Below, piece by piece: positions 1-12,103 of a DNA stretch of 64,000 nucleotides (its first letter is position 1; every line of letters begins with the position of its first letter). Below the pieces are notes generated by a model. That model was not told the origin of the DNA and made no database searches. It saw nothing but the letters and a program-made list of their open reading frames with translations. This DNA comes from Aselliscus stoliczkanus (taxonomy: Eukaryota; Chordata; Mammalia; Chiroptera; Hipposideridae). A program made the translations under genes and the position numbers. The stretch spans positions 83,321,687 to 83,385,686 of the forward strand of contig CM066732.1 of the NCBI GenBank assembly GCA_033961575.1. Reading direction: 5' to 3'.

Positions 1-143
1 ACTGCCTTCTATTCTGCTACTACAGATTGGAATTTATGAGAAAACCTATTTATACTCATGATGTAGACAATCTCTGTTCAATCCCCACAGCCTGTAAAAT
101 AATCTCTTGGTGTTTTCTTCTGAGATTAAAAACTCCTTTTAGG

Positions 144-255
144 GGCCGGCCGAGTGGCGCAGTGGTTAAGCGCTGGTTTGGGAAGCCAGTGGCCCCGGTT
201 CGGGTCCCACATATGAGGGCCAGTGACACTGCCCTAAAAACAAACAAACAAACAA
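144..255 (+). mobile_element. Head-only tRNA-derived SINE
   Basis: A short SINE made of one tRNA-like head and an A-rich tail. The Pol III A box (TGGCGCAGTGG, 155-165) fits the tRNA consensus fully, and the B box (GGTTCGGGTCC, 197-207) differs at one base. The tail is an AAAC-type A-rich run. The insertion is flanked by a perfect 16-bp target-site duplication (AAAAACTCCTTTTAGG, 128-143 and 256-271), so this is an L1-style retroposed copy, and the intact duplication suggests it is fairly young. The same head begins the longer composite SINEs in this window. Confidence 0.9.
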
Positions 256-271
256 AAAAACTCCTTTTAGG

Positions 272-689
272 CTTTCAAATAAAAATTGGAATGATCTTTA
301 TTTGGGGCCTCTTGGAAATTTTACATATCTCATGAAGACTTTGGGAAGCTATTATACTTTTGCTTTTCTCCAAAACATCTGTTCCCACTATTAGGTATTT
401 AGGTCACTGTTTTATTTTTTTATATTTATTAATCTAGGAAATTTCCAAGTTTGATATGCAGACTGGCATATGATATATCCCTTAAACTTATTAAAAATGT
501 GTTTTCTAGAAAATGAAAAGGAAATGTAAGTGACAATGATAGAGTGTGTCAGCACATGATATAATGCAAGATTTTATTTTTAATCTAACCCTAATCCTCA
601 CTCTAACCCACCAAAAGTGTGATTATTCAATAGGTTAACATCCAGATATATGTCTAATGTGTACTGGGGAAAAATATTTGAAAAAGCAG
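272..689. other. AT-rich single-copy sequence
   Basis: No coding potential or recognised repeat seen. A degenerate TAACCC-like patch lies near 585-608. Confidence 0.5.
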
Positions 690-880
690 TAGGGCATAGT
701 GGTTATGTGACTGGTGACAGCTTGCCTGGGTTGGAATTCTAGATCAGTTACTCACTAGTTGTATGATTTAGGGCAAGTTACTTAATCTAGTGGTGCCTCA
801 GTTTCCTCATATGTGAAAGGAAGATATTAATAGTATTTACTTCCTAAAATTATTTTGAAGATAAGTTAATTTAATTCATA
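690..880 (+). mobile_element. MIR SINE fragment, sense
   Basis: Contains the MIR core and 3' order: a 'gggcaagttacttaat' motif followed by 'cctcagtttcctcatatgtg' and a TTATTTTGAAGAT-type end. It is strongly diverged, as expected for this old mammal-wide tRNA-SINE. It was identified by resemblance to the remembered consensus. Confidence 0.75.
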
Positions 881-1204
881 TCAAATGTTTAGAAGGCTAA
901 GTATACAATAAATATTAACTACTATTGCCATCCAATTAATACTAAAATTAACCATACAATGTCACTCTTAACCATATACTACCCACCAACAATATGCATT
1001 CTTAGTTTGTCTTTGACCTCCTGTCTTTTTACACATTTAAAGCCTAGAATATTTATGATTTTAAGAAGGTACTGTATGTATCTTAATAAGAGATTTGATA
1101 GGGCAAACTGATTGTAAGCCAAAAACATTCTACATACTAATGTTTAGTGCATGACATATGCCAAATGCAATAGTTAAATATTTAGCCTATATTATTTATT
1201 ATGC
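881..1204. other. AT-rich single-copy sequence
   Basis: No gene, RNA or repeat recognised. Confidence 0.5.
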
Positions 1205-1325
1205 TACACAGCAAATAATAAAACTGAGGCCCAGAGGAAAGAGTTATCCCAGATGCCCAAGCTAATTAGAGCCAGAGCCAGGATTTAAACCTGAGCATGC
1301 TTACCCTGTCCTCTTTCTCTTGTAT
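1205..1325 (-). mobile_element. MIR SINE fragment, antisense
   Basis: Reads as reversed MIR: 'aaactgaggcccagaggaaa', then a 'gccagagccaggatttaaac' segment. Old and diverged. Confidence 0.7.
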
Positions 1326-1671
1326 TAAAGCTCTGGGAATTCATGGAGTGAGAGTCTAAAAAATGCACACAAGTTACCACCATTTTCTATGATTAAATAT
1401 TTCAGTGCTTGAATTAGGAGAATCTGCCTGAACCAATATTATTTAACACAAAGCCTTTGTTTGATGAGAAAAAAAAAATTGCATAGAAAAAAATAAGAAA
1501 ATAATAAGATGACTCACTCCATTGCCATAGCTCTGTTTGTATGGTTTTTGGATTTTTTTTTTTTAAATTACTGTTTTCACCTGGTTAAAAGGCAACTTGT
1601 CAATTGTGTTGAAAATAACTGGTCAATTAATAAAACATTCATGTAGCCTAAACTTTCAGATGCAAATTATT

Positions 1672-1866
1672 TTATTTTATGTTTTAATTAAAGTTTATTG
1701 AGGTAACAATTGTTAGAAAAGTTACATAGATTTCAGTTGTGTAATTCTGTAATGCATCGTCTATATATCCCATTGTGTGTTCACCACTCAGAGTCAGTTC
1801 TCTTTCCATCACCATATATTTGATCTAGTTTACCCTCATCTACCATCCCCCCTTACCCTATTATTT
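1672..1866 (-). mobile_element. L1 3' end, antisense
   Basis: The plus strand shows the reversed 3' UTR of a laurasiatherian L1. It has an AT-rich reversed tail, 'aagtttattgaggtaacaat', then 'cccattgtgtgttcaccact', ending at a pyrimidine-rich 'ctaccatccccccttaccc'. The same 3' UTR is present in sense orientation at 16610-17085. The copy is 5' truncated, with no ORF2 sequence. Confidence 0.75.
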
Positions 1867-2261
1867 AAGATTCTGTGAATACTAGTTCAAAGGTTATAGA
1901 GAAAAACCTGTGATAACCACCCATTTTCTCAAGCTCAACATTTCACATGATTACAGGAACTCCTGCCCAGTATATGAATCCAAACTCCAACTTCAGCAGC
2001 AATGGCAGCTGATTTGTAATCTGGAGCTTCAACAGTCATTGTGGGCTTTCTCCTGGTTAAATGGTGAGGGATACCTCTGACAGAGTACACAGCACAGTGC
2101 AGCAGAAACAAGATCTACTTACTCTCGGCTGTATTCCTTTAAGCAACAATCCCATCCATTCATTCCCCTTGCAGAGTTTGACAGTCTTTCCTTGAGTGCC
2201 ACAAACTAATTGCATAGCACCTTAACTATCAGATGGCCTTCAGAATTGTAAACTTTCAAGA

Positions 2262-2295
<34 letters not shown>

Positions 2296-3150
2296 GCCTT
2301 GCAGTTGTCATTCTGTTCTGAATGCCTTCAGTACAATTCATCAACAGATAGTTTTCTTCTCCAGGTTGAATGAAAAATATAAAATACACACACTATATGC
2401 TCCTTCTGGTTCTACACTAAAATATCCCAGAGGGTATAAAGTCAAGATTGCTTCACAAATCCTACACAATTTTTATGGATGATGAACAACCCTGTGGGAA
2501 ATAAATTATGATAGTCAGCTAGGAAATGGAAAATGTCTAAAAATTTCTAAAAATAATGATTACATTTCTCCACCGTTTGACACATAGCCATTTTTACAGG
2601 TGCACATAGAGCCGGTGTTAGGAAGGGCTGCTGGTGCTTGTTGTGAAGCTGTTCTTATAGGTCTTCCTTCACCTGAGACATGGGAGGAAGTAGCCTTCAC
2701 TTTCACATCCTACAATAGTTCATCCTGCCTCCTCTCTCCCAAATTAATCTTCTCTTATGTTTTCTCTGTCTTGGCAATAAAAATACCATTGCCATCCCTT
2801 CTTCTTTCTTCCTGTAAAAATTACAGCATGTCTCTGAATAGTTAAATATCTGAGGTTTATTAGTATGTCCCTTTCCTCAAAATTAGAGTGTTTGTGTTGA
2901 TGTTTTATTGAAAATATATCTGAGAGAAATCTGTTTGTTTTTTGCCCATAGGTAAGATAAAGTGCATTAAAGCACACTGAAAAATTTTTTGAAAATAATG
3001 AAAATGTAAACACTTTTATTATGTTTTCAAATAGAACTTGAAGTTTTCTTGCTTAACTTTTGTATGATTCTGTTTTTCTATTGTGTTTTCTCTTCATTTT
3101 ACACCTCCCCTGAGGCATCTTGTATCCTAGAATAATCTCTCATAAAAAAA
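1867..3150. other. Unique sequence with an AAT microsatellite
   Basis: Mostly unrecognised AT-rich sequence. Holds a perfect (AAT)n array at about 2261-2295. The short open frames here show no exon signals. Confidence 0.5.
2261..2295. repeat. (AAT)n microsatellite
   Basis: About eleven uninterrupted AAT units. Confidence 0.95.
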
Positions 3151-3159
3151 TAATTTTAT

Positions 3160-3279
3160 GGCCGGCCAAGTGGCACGGTGGTTAAGAGCTGGCTTGGGAC
3201 GCCAGCAGCCCCGGTTCGGATCCCACATATGAGGGCCAGTGACACTGCCCTCTAAAAAAAGTAAAAAATAAAAAAAATC
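3160..3279 (+). mobile_element. Head-only tRNA-derived SINE
   Basis: Same family as the element at 144-255. GCCGGCC start, A box with one change (TGGCACGGTGG), B box GGTTCGGATCC, 'gacactgccctct' end and an A-rich tail. The flanks are an 11-bp duplication with one mismatch (ATAATTTTATG ending at 3160, ATAATTCTATG ending at 3290). Confidence 0.88.
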
Positions 3280-3290
3280 ATAATTCTATG

Positions 3291-4564
3291 TGCTGTGTAA
3301 CAACAACAAAAAAGTTATCTTTTCCTAAATTCTATTAGTCCAGCCTATTCTCTATCTTGTACATTCACAGTGTCCATATAAGGTATCTCCCAATAGTTAC
3401 ACTATACTATGTGCGAAGAACCTTGCATATAGAAGGCATTATAATTTTTAATGTTAGTGGATCAGGCAAGAGGGCAACTCTTTCACCCAGAAGGGTCAAA
3501 TTTTTCAAAAACTGAGGAAGATGCTTAACTAGAACACTATTATCTACAAAATAAAGAAAAGACGGAATACAAAGACAAAATTAAAGCAAAGGTTTTAGTG
3601 TTCAGTAAAAAAGAGCAAGCTTAGTCTTGATGACGTTTCAAAACAAATAAAAGATTAATTTACCAAACCTAAAGATACACTGTAAAAGTAGACTTAGCGT
3701 TATGGATGTAGCTGAGCTATACCTCATTTTATTTGCATTTGTGTGTCGTTTTGGTTGTGTACATATTTTCTGCAGGATTGCTGAATTGTTCATCTGGCAT
3801 CATTCTTTGGACCTGAGAGACTGCAAATCTCTGCTGCATCATAATGCACTTTGATTCTTTGTCATTTATGGGCAATTAGTTCTGTATTTCACTGCTATTT
3901 GCATATATTTTTTAAAGTAATGTTTGTGTTTTTCCAAAATTTTTGGAATTTATCTTAGAATGTGGTCTTTCCTGATACTAGCAACTAATAATAACAGAAA
4001 ATTTTATGCAATCCTCCCACATTTACTATATGGCAAGGAGCTGTTTTTTGTTCATTTGTTTGTTTGTTTAAATAATCCCCAAATTACTTCTTTTTTTGTG
4101 TGTGTGTGTATATATTTTTCTTGTAAAATATTTTTAAATGGCTTTAACAATTTTGCTTTTTAAAATAATAGAATATGAACAACAGTCTCCCCAAGAACTC
4201 TTGCAAAGGAGGAAATGTTACTTTCAATTTGTTTTTCAAATGTAATGAAATTTTTATAAATACTAAATCAATCAATTAATGAAGTTGACAATGTCCCACT
4301 TTGTAGGCATTCAATTAAACACTTATTCATTTTGATTATGCAGTTTTTCTTTGCAAATTTTGGAATAAGTTATTTTTTTTCCCTAGAACTCAGACTTTTC
4401 CTGTGAGAATAATGGCCAGTTGAGTTGATAAGCTGAGTCTGCCTGATAAGTCACATTTTCTTACATGGTGGATCTTTATGAATTGATGTGAAAAGATGTC
4501 AAAGGCAGAGTCAAGTGAAAGGGGCAAATCACACAGGACAATGAGTAGTAGCATTCTGCACTCT

Positions 4565-4603
<39 letters not shown>

Positions 4604-5502
4604 TGTGTACACACACATAGGCACAGACAAAATCTGACTGGAAACACTGATTATATCTGGAAATCAGAATTATGGGGGAACTTTCACCTTCTAAGTCACC
4701 CATAGCTGTAATGTTGGAATTTTTACAATGAGCATGTATGTGCACCCATCTCTTGATTTATGGGATGGGTAAGTCCTGAAATGTGTCAGTCCATTCAAAA
4801 CATTTACCTGAAAACGTCAAATAAAGATTCTCATAAAATATAAACACTGGTGATATGTCCCAAATTACTTCTTAACTTTGGTTTCATGTACTACTTTAGT
4901 TTTCATATGTATATATGGAATATATATATGTATATATATTCAGTGGTCTTACCTAGGTATTCCGTAACTCATAAGGTGAAAATGTGGTACAAAATCATGT
5001 CCTCTTTATTTTTTCTTTAAAGAAATTGTTAATTCATTTGTAATTCCTTTGAAAAAGTTTAAATAAAAGAAAAATAGCAGCCTTTATTTTATTACACAGT
5101 TTATAAGTCCCATAGTGAAAAGGGTTTCTGAAAACTTGAAATTTAGTATCTTTTAGAATGTTAAAGAATTCTTTAAAATGTTAAAGAAATTTACTTAACT
5201 TTCCAAATGTTGGCATTACTAAAAAAATATTATTATGTATTGGTTTTTCTTTAGTTTATTGGAGTTTTGTTTATGTTGCTTTTCTTATTTCTTATTACAT
5301 AATATTTGATAATTTACATACAAACTTATAATGGTCTTATCAAAATGTACATACAGTAAATCATCACCAAACTTCAGATCTGAATGACTAATACCATTGA
5401 ATCATCTGTGTGTTTCTTCTTTATTCTAGACCTTCTGTATTTTGTTCCAATCTCCCATGTTCTAGTTAACTAGATTTACAATATTTTATTAGCTAAATAT
5501 AT
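3291..5502. other. AT-rich unique sequence
   Basis: No gene seen. Contains a (GT)n array near 4564-4619 and an AT-rich patch near 4905-4940. The open frames across the GT array are products of the dinucleotide repeat. Confidence 0.5.
4564..4619. repeat. (GT)n microsatellite
   Basis: Interrupted GT/TG array, followed by a short ACACAC stretch that could fold back on it. Confidence 0.95.
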
Positions 5503-5514
5503 TACAGTTTCTTT

Positions 5515-5585
5515 CTCTTTCCTTCCTTCCTTCCTTCCTTCCTTCCTTCCTTCCTTCCTTCCTTCCTTCCTTCCTTCCTTCCTTC

Positions 5586-5652
<67 letters not shown>

Positions 5653-5653
5653 T
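5515..5653. repeat. (TTCC)n(TTTC)n microsatellite grown from a SINE tail
   Basis: A long TTCC array changes to TTTC near 5587 and runs to about 5653, directly against the reversed 3' end of the SINE at 5654-6055. It lies inside that SINE's target-site duplication, so it is the expanded tail. On the SINE strand it reads GAAA then GGAA. The minus-strand open frame here, rich in Lys, Glu, Arg and Gly, is an artefact of the repeat. Confidence 0.95.
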
Positions 5654-6055
5654 AACATTTTATTGGGGAATTGGGAAACGGGAGCAGTGGTGGGGAATTG
5701 GGGAAGGGGAACAGCCCAGTTGTTGTCCTTCACTCTTAGTTGTGGAGGGCACAGCTATCTCAGCTCCAAGTCCAGTCGCCATCTGGCCACCTGTCAGCAA
5801 CTCGCGGCCCTCAGCTCAAGGTACTGGGTTAAATCTTAGTTTTGGGTTGGCACAGCCCAACATCCCATGCGGGAGCCGAACCGGAAACCTTGTTGTTAGG
5901 AGCATGTGCTCTCACCAGCTCAGTCATCCTGCCACTGTTGGCAGCTCTGCAGCAGCTCAGCTTGGGCACAGCTCACTGGCCCATGTGGGAATCGAACTGG
6001 CAATCCTGTTGTTCAGAGCTTGCTCTCTTACCCAACTAAGCCACTTGGCCTGTTC
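5654..6055 (-). mobile_element. Dimeric tRNA-headed bat SINE (Rhin-like)
   Basis: Read on the minus strand, the element starts with one tRNA-like head (A-box-like TGGCTTAGTTGG, B box AGTTCGATTCC). A second tRNA-like head follows about 100 bp later (B-box-like GGTTCGGCTCC). Then comes a body ending in an AATAAAAT tail. A 12-bp duplication, TACAGTTTCTTT, at 5503-5514 and 6056-6067 brackets the SINE together with the adjacent microsatellite. The architecture fits Rhin-type SINEs of rhinolophoid bats; that assignment is from memory. Confidence 0.8.
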
Positions 6056-6067
6056 TACAGTTTCTTT

Positions 6068-7330
6068 ATCCATCTGTGGTCCATAGGAATTTGCCTTGCT
6101 ATTATTAAAAATAAGGCTATGAACAACTTTTTACATATCTATAGGTACATGTTCAGTGATTTCTAGATCATATACAAGTGGATTTATAGGAAATAGAGTA
6201 TGATCATGATCAAATTTATAAGATAATACTAAGTTGTTTCCCCAAATTATTAAACCAATTTACACATTTAATGGTATTTAATAATGATTCACATTGTTCC
6301 AGAGCCCTATCAACAGTTGGTATTATCAAACTTATTCATTTAGTTTATTTAGTGGATGTAATATTATCTGTTTTTCATCTAAATTTGTATTTCTTTGATT
6401 TCAAATGAAGGTTAGCATATTTTTTGTTCAATTATTTGCCATTATTCTTCCTTCTACTAAAATATGATTATTAATTCTTTTGTGTTTTATTTCTATTAGA
6501 TATCTTTTCTTATTGATTTATATATCTTCATAGATTAGATTACTAATTTTATTCTCCAGATTTGTAGCTCAAATGATTATTTGTGGTATCTTTTGATAAA
6601 CAGAAATTGTTGATTTTAATATAGTTAAATTTATTAACTATATTGGTTAAACCTTTTTTGTGTCTTGTTTAAGAAATTCTACCCCTTGTAAAGGTCAAAG
6701 ATATTTTCTTATATATTCTAAATGTGTTAAAATGTGCCATTCACTTTATGTCTGTAATTCTTCTGGGATTAATTGTGCATATAGTGAAAATGGAAAAATC
6801 TAATTTTATTATTTTTTCCAATTTGGAAAAGTAGTGCTCCAGCACTTAAATAGTCTTTCTTTTCTACAGTGAACTCCAATGTCACATCTGTTAGATTGAA
6901 AACTTTCAAGTATGTGATGAGCTGTTTCTGAACTCTCTACTCTATTCTATTAATCATTTTTTTTCTATACTTACAGCAAGATATTATTTACTATAAGTCT
7001 TATATAAAAAGGCAAGCCTCTTTACCTCTTTCTTCTCTACCGTCCCTCTCCTCCTCTCTATTCTTTCTCATTAGGAGGATATCGGCTATTCATGGGCCTT
7101 TGTTCTTCCATAGAAATCTTAAAATTAGAATGAGAAATTCCTTAGAAATTGTTGCTGAAAATTTCATTAAAATTGCCTTGAATCTATAAGATCTATTTGG
7201 ACATTAATTATATCTTTCAATATTGAGGCCTTCTACCTACAAACTTATTACAACTCACCAATTGCATATTTTATTGCATAGATTCATTGGTACTTTCTAT
7301 TTTTGTGGATATCATGGTATATTTTGTACA
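6068..7330 (-). mobile_element. Old L1, 3' part, antisense
   Basis: The plus strand follows the reversed order of an L1M-type element, including 'taaggctatgaacaac', a degenerate 'agcacttaaatagtctttct' junction, 'gaactctctactctattcta', and a section resembling 'gccttgaatctataagatct'. Heavily diverged, with many stops and no usable reading frame. The SINE at 5654-6055 sits at its left edge. Confidence 0.7.
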
Positions 7331-7337
7331 TTTGTAT

Positions 7338-7440
7338 ATAATTAATTTACTCAACAAATTCTAATTGAGTCCCTACTATGTGTCACAGGACAAAGCAGTT
7401 AAATGATTAAGAAAGTAAACAGAATTTTGACAATATTATT
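7338..7440 (-). mobile_element. L2 3' end fragment, antisense
   Basis: 'ttactcaacaaattctaatt' followed by 'gagtccctactatgtgtcac' matches the reversed 3' end of L2, whose sense form reads 'catagtaggcactcaataaa'. Confidence 0.55.
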
Positions 7441-8560
7441 ACATTCTTTTTTGGCCTCTATGGTTGCTTTTTGAGATATCCATTATTAATCTAATTGTCT
7501 TTTTGGGTAGATTATCTTTCATTTATCTTTTCTTAAGACCTTCTCTATGTCTTCAGTTGCACTACAATGTATGCATCTTCTTTTTTCTAAGTTATCCTTC
7601 TTGGTGCATTCAGTGTTTTCTGTATATGTTATTACAGGTCTCTGATAAGGTCTGAAAATTTCTAGTCATTATTCTATTCTAATGGTTATTTTTAAACATT
7701 CTAGCCAACAATCTTAACATAAACTTAACTACCTTATTTTAGCAAAAGAGAAAATTGAGACAAAGAGAATAAGTAACTTGCCAAAACTTACAACATCAAA
7801 AAATGTCAGTGATTCAAATCTCTCCATATAGAAATCTGATTTTGTGTAATTTGGACCTTCTGTCCTACGTTTTGTGTCTTTAAACCTCTTTCTCATATTT
7901 TCTCTATCCCTTATATGCTTTCTGTGTTATTTATGTAGATCTGTTTGTCATTTCACTAATTATCTCTTTAGCTGTGTCTAATCTGTTATTTAATCCATGT
8001 AGGGCATTTAAAAATTTATATTTGTCATTCATAAAGATTTTAAAAGTTCTATTTCAAAAATTCCTTTAACAATTTTTGATAGTCTCTCTTTTCTTTCTCC
8101 TTTCTTATTTCAGGTATAGGGAATATATATTATTTCATATCTGATAATTCTAGATTCTGAATTAATTGGTTGGTTATCATGTTTGTCTTCATTTCTATTG
8201 ACCTCCATTTACTGATGCTTATTTCTGTGCTTGCTTATTGAATATTCATTGTGGACTTATATCTTATTGAACTAATCGGGAGTAATTCTGAGGATATAAA
8301 TGGGAGATACTTTACAGAAGTCTTGTATTCTGCAAGATCTGGATTTGTACTGACCTGGGACCACTTAGCTCCCTTTAATGATTTTATGATTAATGCAAGA
8401 GTTTGAAGGTTTGCCCCAATCATGTCAAGACCCAGAGGCATAGTCCTTGGATGGCAATGCTGATGAAGGCATCTACCTCAGTGTAAATCTCCCATAAAAT
8501 TCCCTGCTCCACTTACCTCTAGACTGCTTACTGCTTTCTGCTCTAGTTTCAACTATGTAC
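7441..8560 (-). mobile_element. Old L1 segment, antisense, with a MIR piece
   Basis: T-rich text such as 'tctctttagctgtgtctaat', 'ctgttatttaatccatgtag' and 'attctagattctgaattaat' resembles reversed L1M-type sequence. It is broken by an antisense MIR-like piece near 7725-7850, 'aaattgagacaaagagaata'. No intact frame. Confidence 0.5.
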
Positions 8561-10369
8561 TTTTTTTTTTTTTTTAGAAATTTCTTATATTTTAATACTT
8601 TATACCAAGCTCTGGTTATATTTCAGCAGTAGGAGAACCCTTCAGGGTACTTAATTCACCTTCTAACCATTCTTTCGTCTTTCTACTAGTTCTTTAAGAC
8701 TCTGCTATTTAATTTTTAAGCATTAACATAGGTAATATCCCTTGTAAATTAAGAGGAAAAAACTGTACATGTGATACACAATGAAATTATACCATATTTA
8801 GCTAATTGCATGTTATGCTAATCATTTAAATTTTAAAAATTAAACCAACATATTTCAAAACCTATTAGAAACCTAAATATTAGCAACCAGTGATATTTTT
8901 TCATAATTGTGAATACAGTCTTTTTTTAACTTAATAACCTGATTTTGAAGGTTTATTTGCATTCTAGTAGAGACATTTAAATACATACAAACCCATACTA
9001 AATTGTTTCTGCATGTTTATTAATTTCCCTTTTAATTAATTATATCTCTTTATTCAGATTTTTTTTTTTTATGTGGGGAGCAGACTAACTTGGAAATAAA
9101 CACAAAATCCATTTAACTACTGGTTTGAAAAAAATTATTTTTTTCTCTGACTATAAAAGAGTTACTTCTTCAGTTGTATCTTGATAGGATTTATTATTTT
9201 GTTTTATTTAAAGGCAAATTAAATATTCATGGCTTTTATATGTATGATAAATGTGTCAGTATGACAGCCAGTGATAAAACATGTTTGAAAACATAGTTGT
9301 TTATATAAAATATTATCACCTAATGTCAACAAATGACCATTTTGAGTATAATTGTAATTAATCTTATGTAAATAACCTATTTTAACAAATTTCCTCTTTC
9401 CATGCATACCTATATATAATGCCTTACTACAGTCAAAATGTCCTAAAATTCTCATTGTAATAGAGAAAAAACCTTGAGAGGGCTTTCATTTGTCCTTGGG
9501 CATAAGATATCTCCAAATAGGGACTGAACAATATCAATCATCTCAGAAATTTCTATGCCAGTGCATTTCTATGATTCACATGACAAATTTCTGCCTAAGA
9601 GATAGAATGTATTGTGTGAATAGGTGAAAAGTTCACTTATTTTAAGAAGGAATTTAGATATTTTGCATAAAAAAGTAAGAATTAGAATATATGATAGATT
9701 ACTTTGAGAGCTCACTGTAAAAGCTGGTTTTTAGTTGCTGCCACCATGCTATGCTTTCTAAAGCCAAGCAGACAGATGGGCTTGTATTATTTTCTTGACT
9801 TTTTATATTTGTTGATAATTGTTGTAGTTAATTTTTAATCTGAAGACTTATAAAGCAATACTTGGGGATTTAACAAACCAAACTTGTATTAATGAAGCAC
9901 AAACTGTCCAAATATTCTTCTTATATCCAACTTCACTGAGCACTAATAATTCTTTCCTAGTCAAGGGCTAATCCCCAAACATCTTGAAAACAAGATCCTT
10001 CAGAATGATCACCAACAGTTTGTACACACTGTAAAGGGTAATTCAGTTTAATGTATCAAATCAAAACATTTAAAAACTTTCTTGAAACAGAATTACTATT
10101 ACTTACTAATTCCAGGTTTATAATAATAAATTATTAAGGAACCCACTAGAAATGTTAATATTTCATAATATTAAGCAATTTTCATACATATTTTCATATG
10201 CAGACTGTGTACTCTCCCTTCTCCAGTCAGAAACCAAGAAATTTAATACTTTTCTCAGGTCATGGATAATCAATTTTCAAAATATGAATCCACCATTATA
10301 TTTCCTACACTCATAATTCATGATCAAGTACCTTTTAAGAGGAGACTTGTCATGTTAATTAGAAAAATA
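8561..10369. other. AT-rich unique sequence
   Basis: No gene, RNA gene or recognised repeat. Poly-T runs near 8560 and 9060. Confidence 0.5.
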
Positions 10370-10610
10370 ACAGTAATAAAAGATATTACAGTGATAGCTA
10401 TGTGCCAAACATTGTGCAAAAGCCTGCTCAAACATAATCTCATTTAATCCTCACAACACTCTTAATATAAATTTAGTTACCTTTATTTTAGTAAGGAGAA
10501 AATTGAGACACAGAGAGAATAAGCAGAATAAGCAACTTGCCAAAACTCATATCATCAGAAAATGTCAGAAAAGGGATAAAATTTCAGTGTGTTGTATACA
10601 AGCCCTGCCT
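10370..10610 (-). mobile_element. MIR SINE fragment, antisense
   Basis: Shows the long reversed MIR layout: 'tatgtgccaaacattgtgca', 'ctcatttaatcctcacaaca', then 'gaaaattgagacacagagag' and 'gcaacttgccaaaactcata'. Old copy. Confidence 0.8.
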
Positions 10611-11974
10611 TTCCTAGAGCCCATGTGTGAATGTGGCTTAACATGTAGTACATTAGTAAATGTAATGTACACTCCTGTGCAATATGCAGTATACATGCTC
10701 TCCAACCAGTCAGTGCACAATTTAAATTACATTTTGCGTAAACTGCAAGACACATCTGGGTGGAAAGAAGAAGCTCATTCTGTGACAGAGACAGTAATGT
10801 GAATGGATGTCAGTTGTTTTCCTAAACCTTAAAGAGACCTGGGAAAATGGGATGGATATGATTTGTCAGATGGACAATGAGAGATCCAAGGGGTAAAGAA
10901 AAATCATTCACCCTAGCCACCTTTTTATTTCTTTTCTCTTATTCCTGTCAAAGAAGGGCTCTACTTTTTGCTCAGAATAGCCTTGTAATCCTTGTCTACA
11001 AAGCCACCAGTATTCCCTTAGCAAAAACTTGACTCCAGGCCAGCCTCCCTCAGGAGCCCTTCCCTGATGATAGGTTGGATAAATGCATCCTCTGCAGCTT
11101 CTCTGACAACAGCATTCCCAAAACATCGTTCCTTTAGAATTTTAAACATGTTCCTCAAAAGCAAAAAGAAGAAAACTATACCTGCTTTGTCATTTTGTTT
11201 TCTGTGATTGTAAATTCAAACACCCTTTTGGCTGTTTTATACTACACAAAGGTCAAGAAATATTTAATGCATTAAATAGCCAATTTGTCTGGTGGAATAG
11301 GGGCTGAAATATTTAGAAATGGCTTGTGAAAGGGATCAAGGGCACAGCTCTGAAACAGCAGATAATTCCCTTATCAATAATGTAACATGATGTCTTAGCT
11401 ATGATATGTCATTGATGACAGACCCTGTTGGAGAGGGACTCCTACTTTCATTGGGGAGCCTCCAAAGAGGGATGGTATAAATCTCTACCCATCAAAAAAG
11501 CATGGAGGACTTGGAGGGGTTATCATTTTGTGAGGGGTATAAATGTCTAATCATTATTAATTTTAAAAGGGTGTGAGAGAAATCACCATTCCTTTTTTGC
11601 ACAATACTTCAGGTATCTGCCTTTTGCTCTAAATTCGTAGGGAATCAGAAGAGAATGATTCATATATGAAGATTCTACAGAGAACATCACACTGCCTGAG
11701 GGTTCAGAACGGTGCAAAGCGGAAACCTTAGGTAGAGGATGCAGGTAAGGATTTCAGAGGGAGGGCTAAGTGACATGAGCATTAGTGTTAGGGGAAAGGC
11801 TGAACAATTGACCATCAAGAGGTAAAGCAAATAGTCAAAGACTGAGAATTTGGCACTACCTCATTTATCAGACAATGCATTATCACTCCAAGATATTGTC
11901 TGAACAGTTAAATATAACATAACCTTATGCCAAGTAAGTACATGTGCAATATACAGAGCGAGAAAGGAAAAAGA
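10611..11974. other. Unique sequence
   Basis: No repeat or gene recognised. The open frames at 10503-10802 (plus) and 10908-11126 (minus) lack convincing exon signals, and the first lies partly in MIR. Confidence 0.5.
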
Positions 11975-11987
11975 CTATCACAGTTTT

Positions 11988-12090
11988 GTTTTTTTTTGAG
12001 GGCAGTGTCACTGGCCCTCATATGTGGGACCAGAACCGGGGCTGCTGGCTTCCCAAACCAGCGCTTAACCACTGCGCTACTCGGCCGGCC
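11988..12090 (-). mobile_element. Head-only tRNA-derived SINE, antisense
   Basis: Reversed copy of the GGCCGGCC-headed family, with a poly-T run (the A tail reversed) on the left and intact head on the right. Flanked by a perfect 13-bp duplication, CTATCACAGTTTT, at 11975-11987 and 12091-12103. Confidence 0.9.
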
Positions 12091-12103
12091 CTATCACAGT
12101 TTT

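Noticed and set aside
155..207. Functional tRNA gene at the SINE heads
   Set aside because: A and B boxes are present, but the acceptor stem does not pair and many copies share the same SINE junctions and tails.
581..608. Telomere-like TAACCC repeats (also TTAGGG-like at 21406-21425)
   Set aside because: Only two or three degenerate units each, with no array.
4564..4619. Possible CRISPR or other spaced repeat array
   Set aside because: All direct repeats in the window are microsatellites or dispersed eukaryotic elements. There are no regularly spaced repeats with unique spacers.
5476..5733. Lys/Glu/Arg/Gly repeat protein on the minus strand
   Set aside because: A direct translation of the GAAA/GGAA microsatellite.
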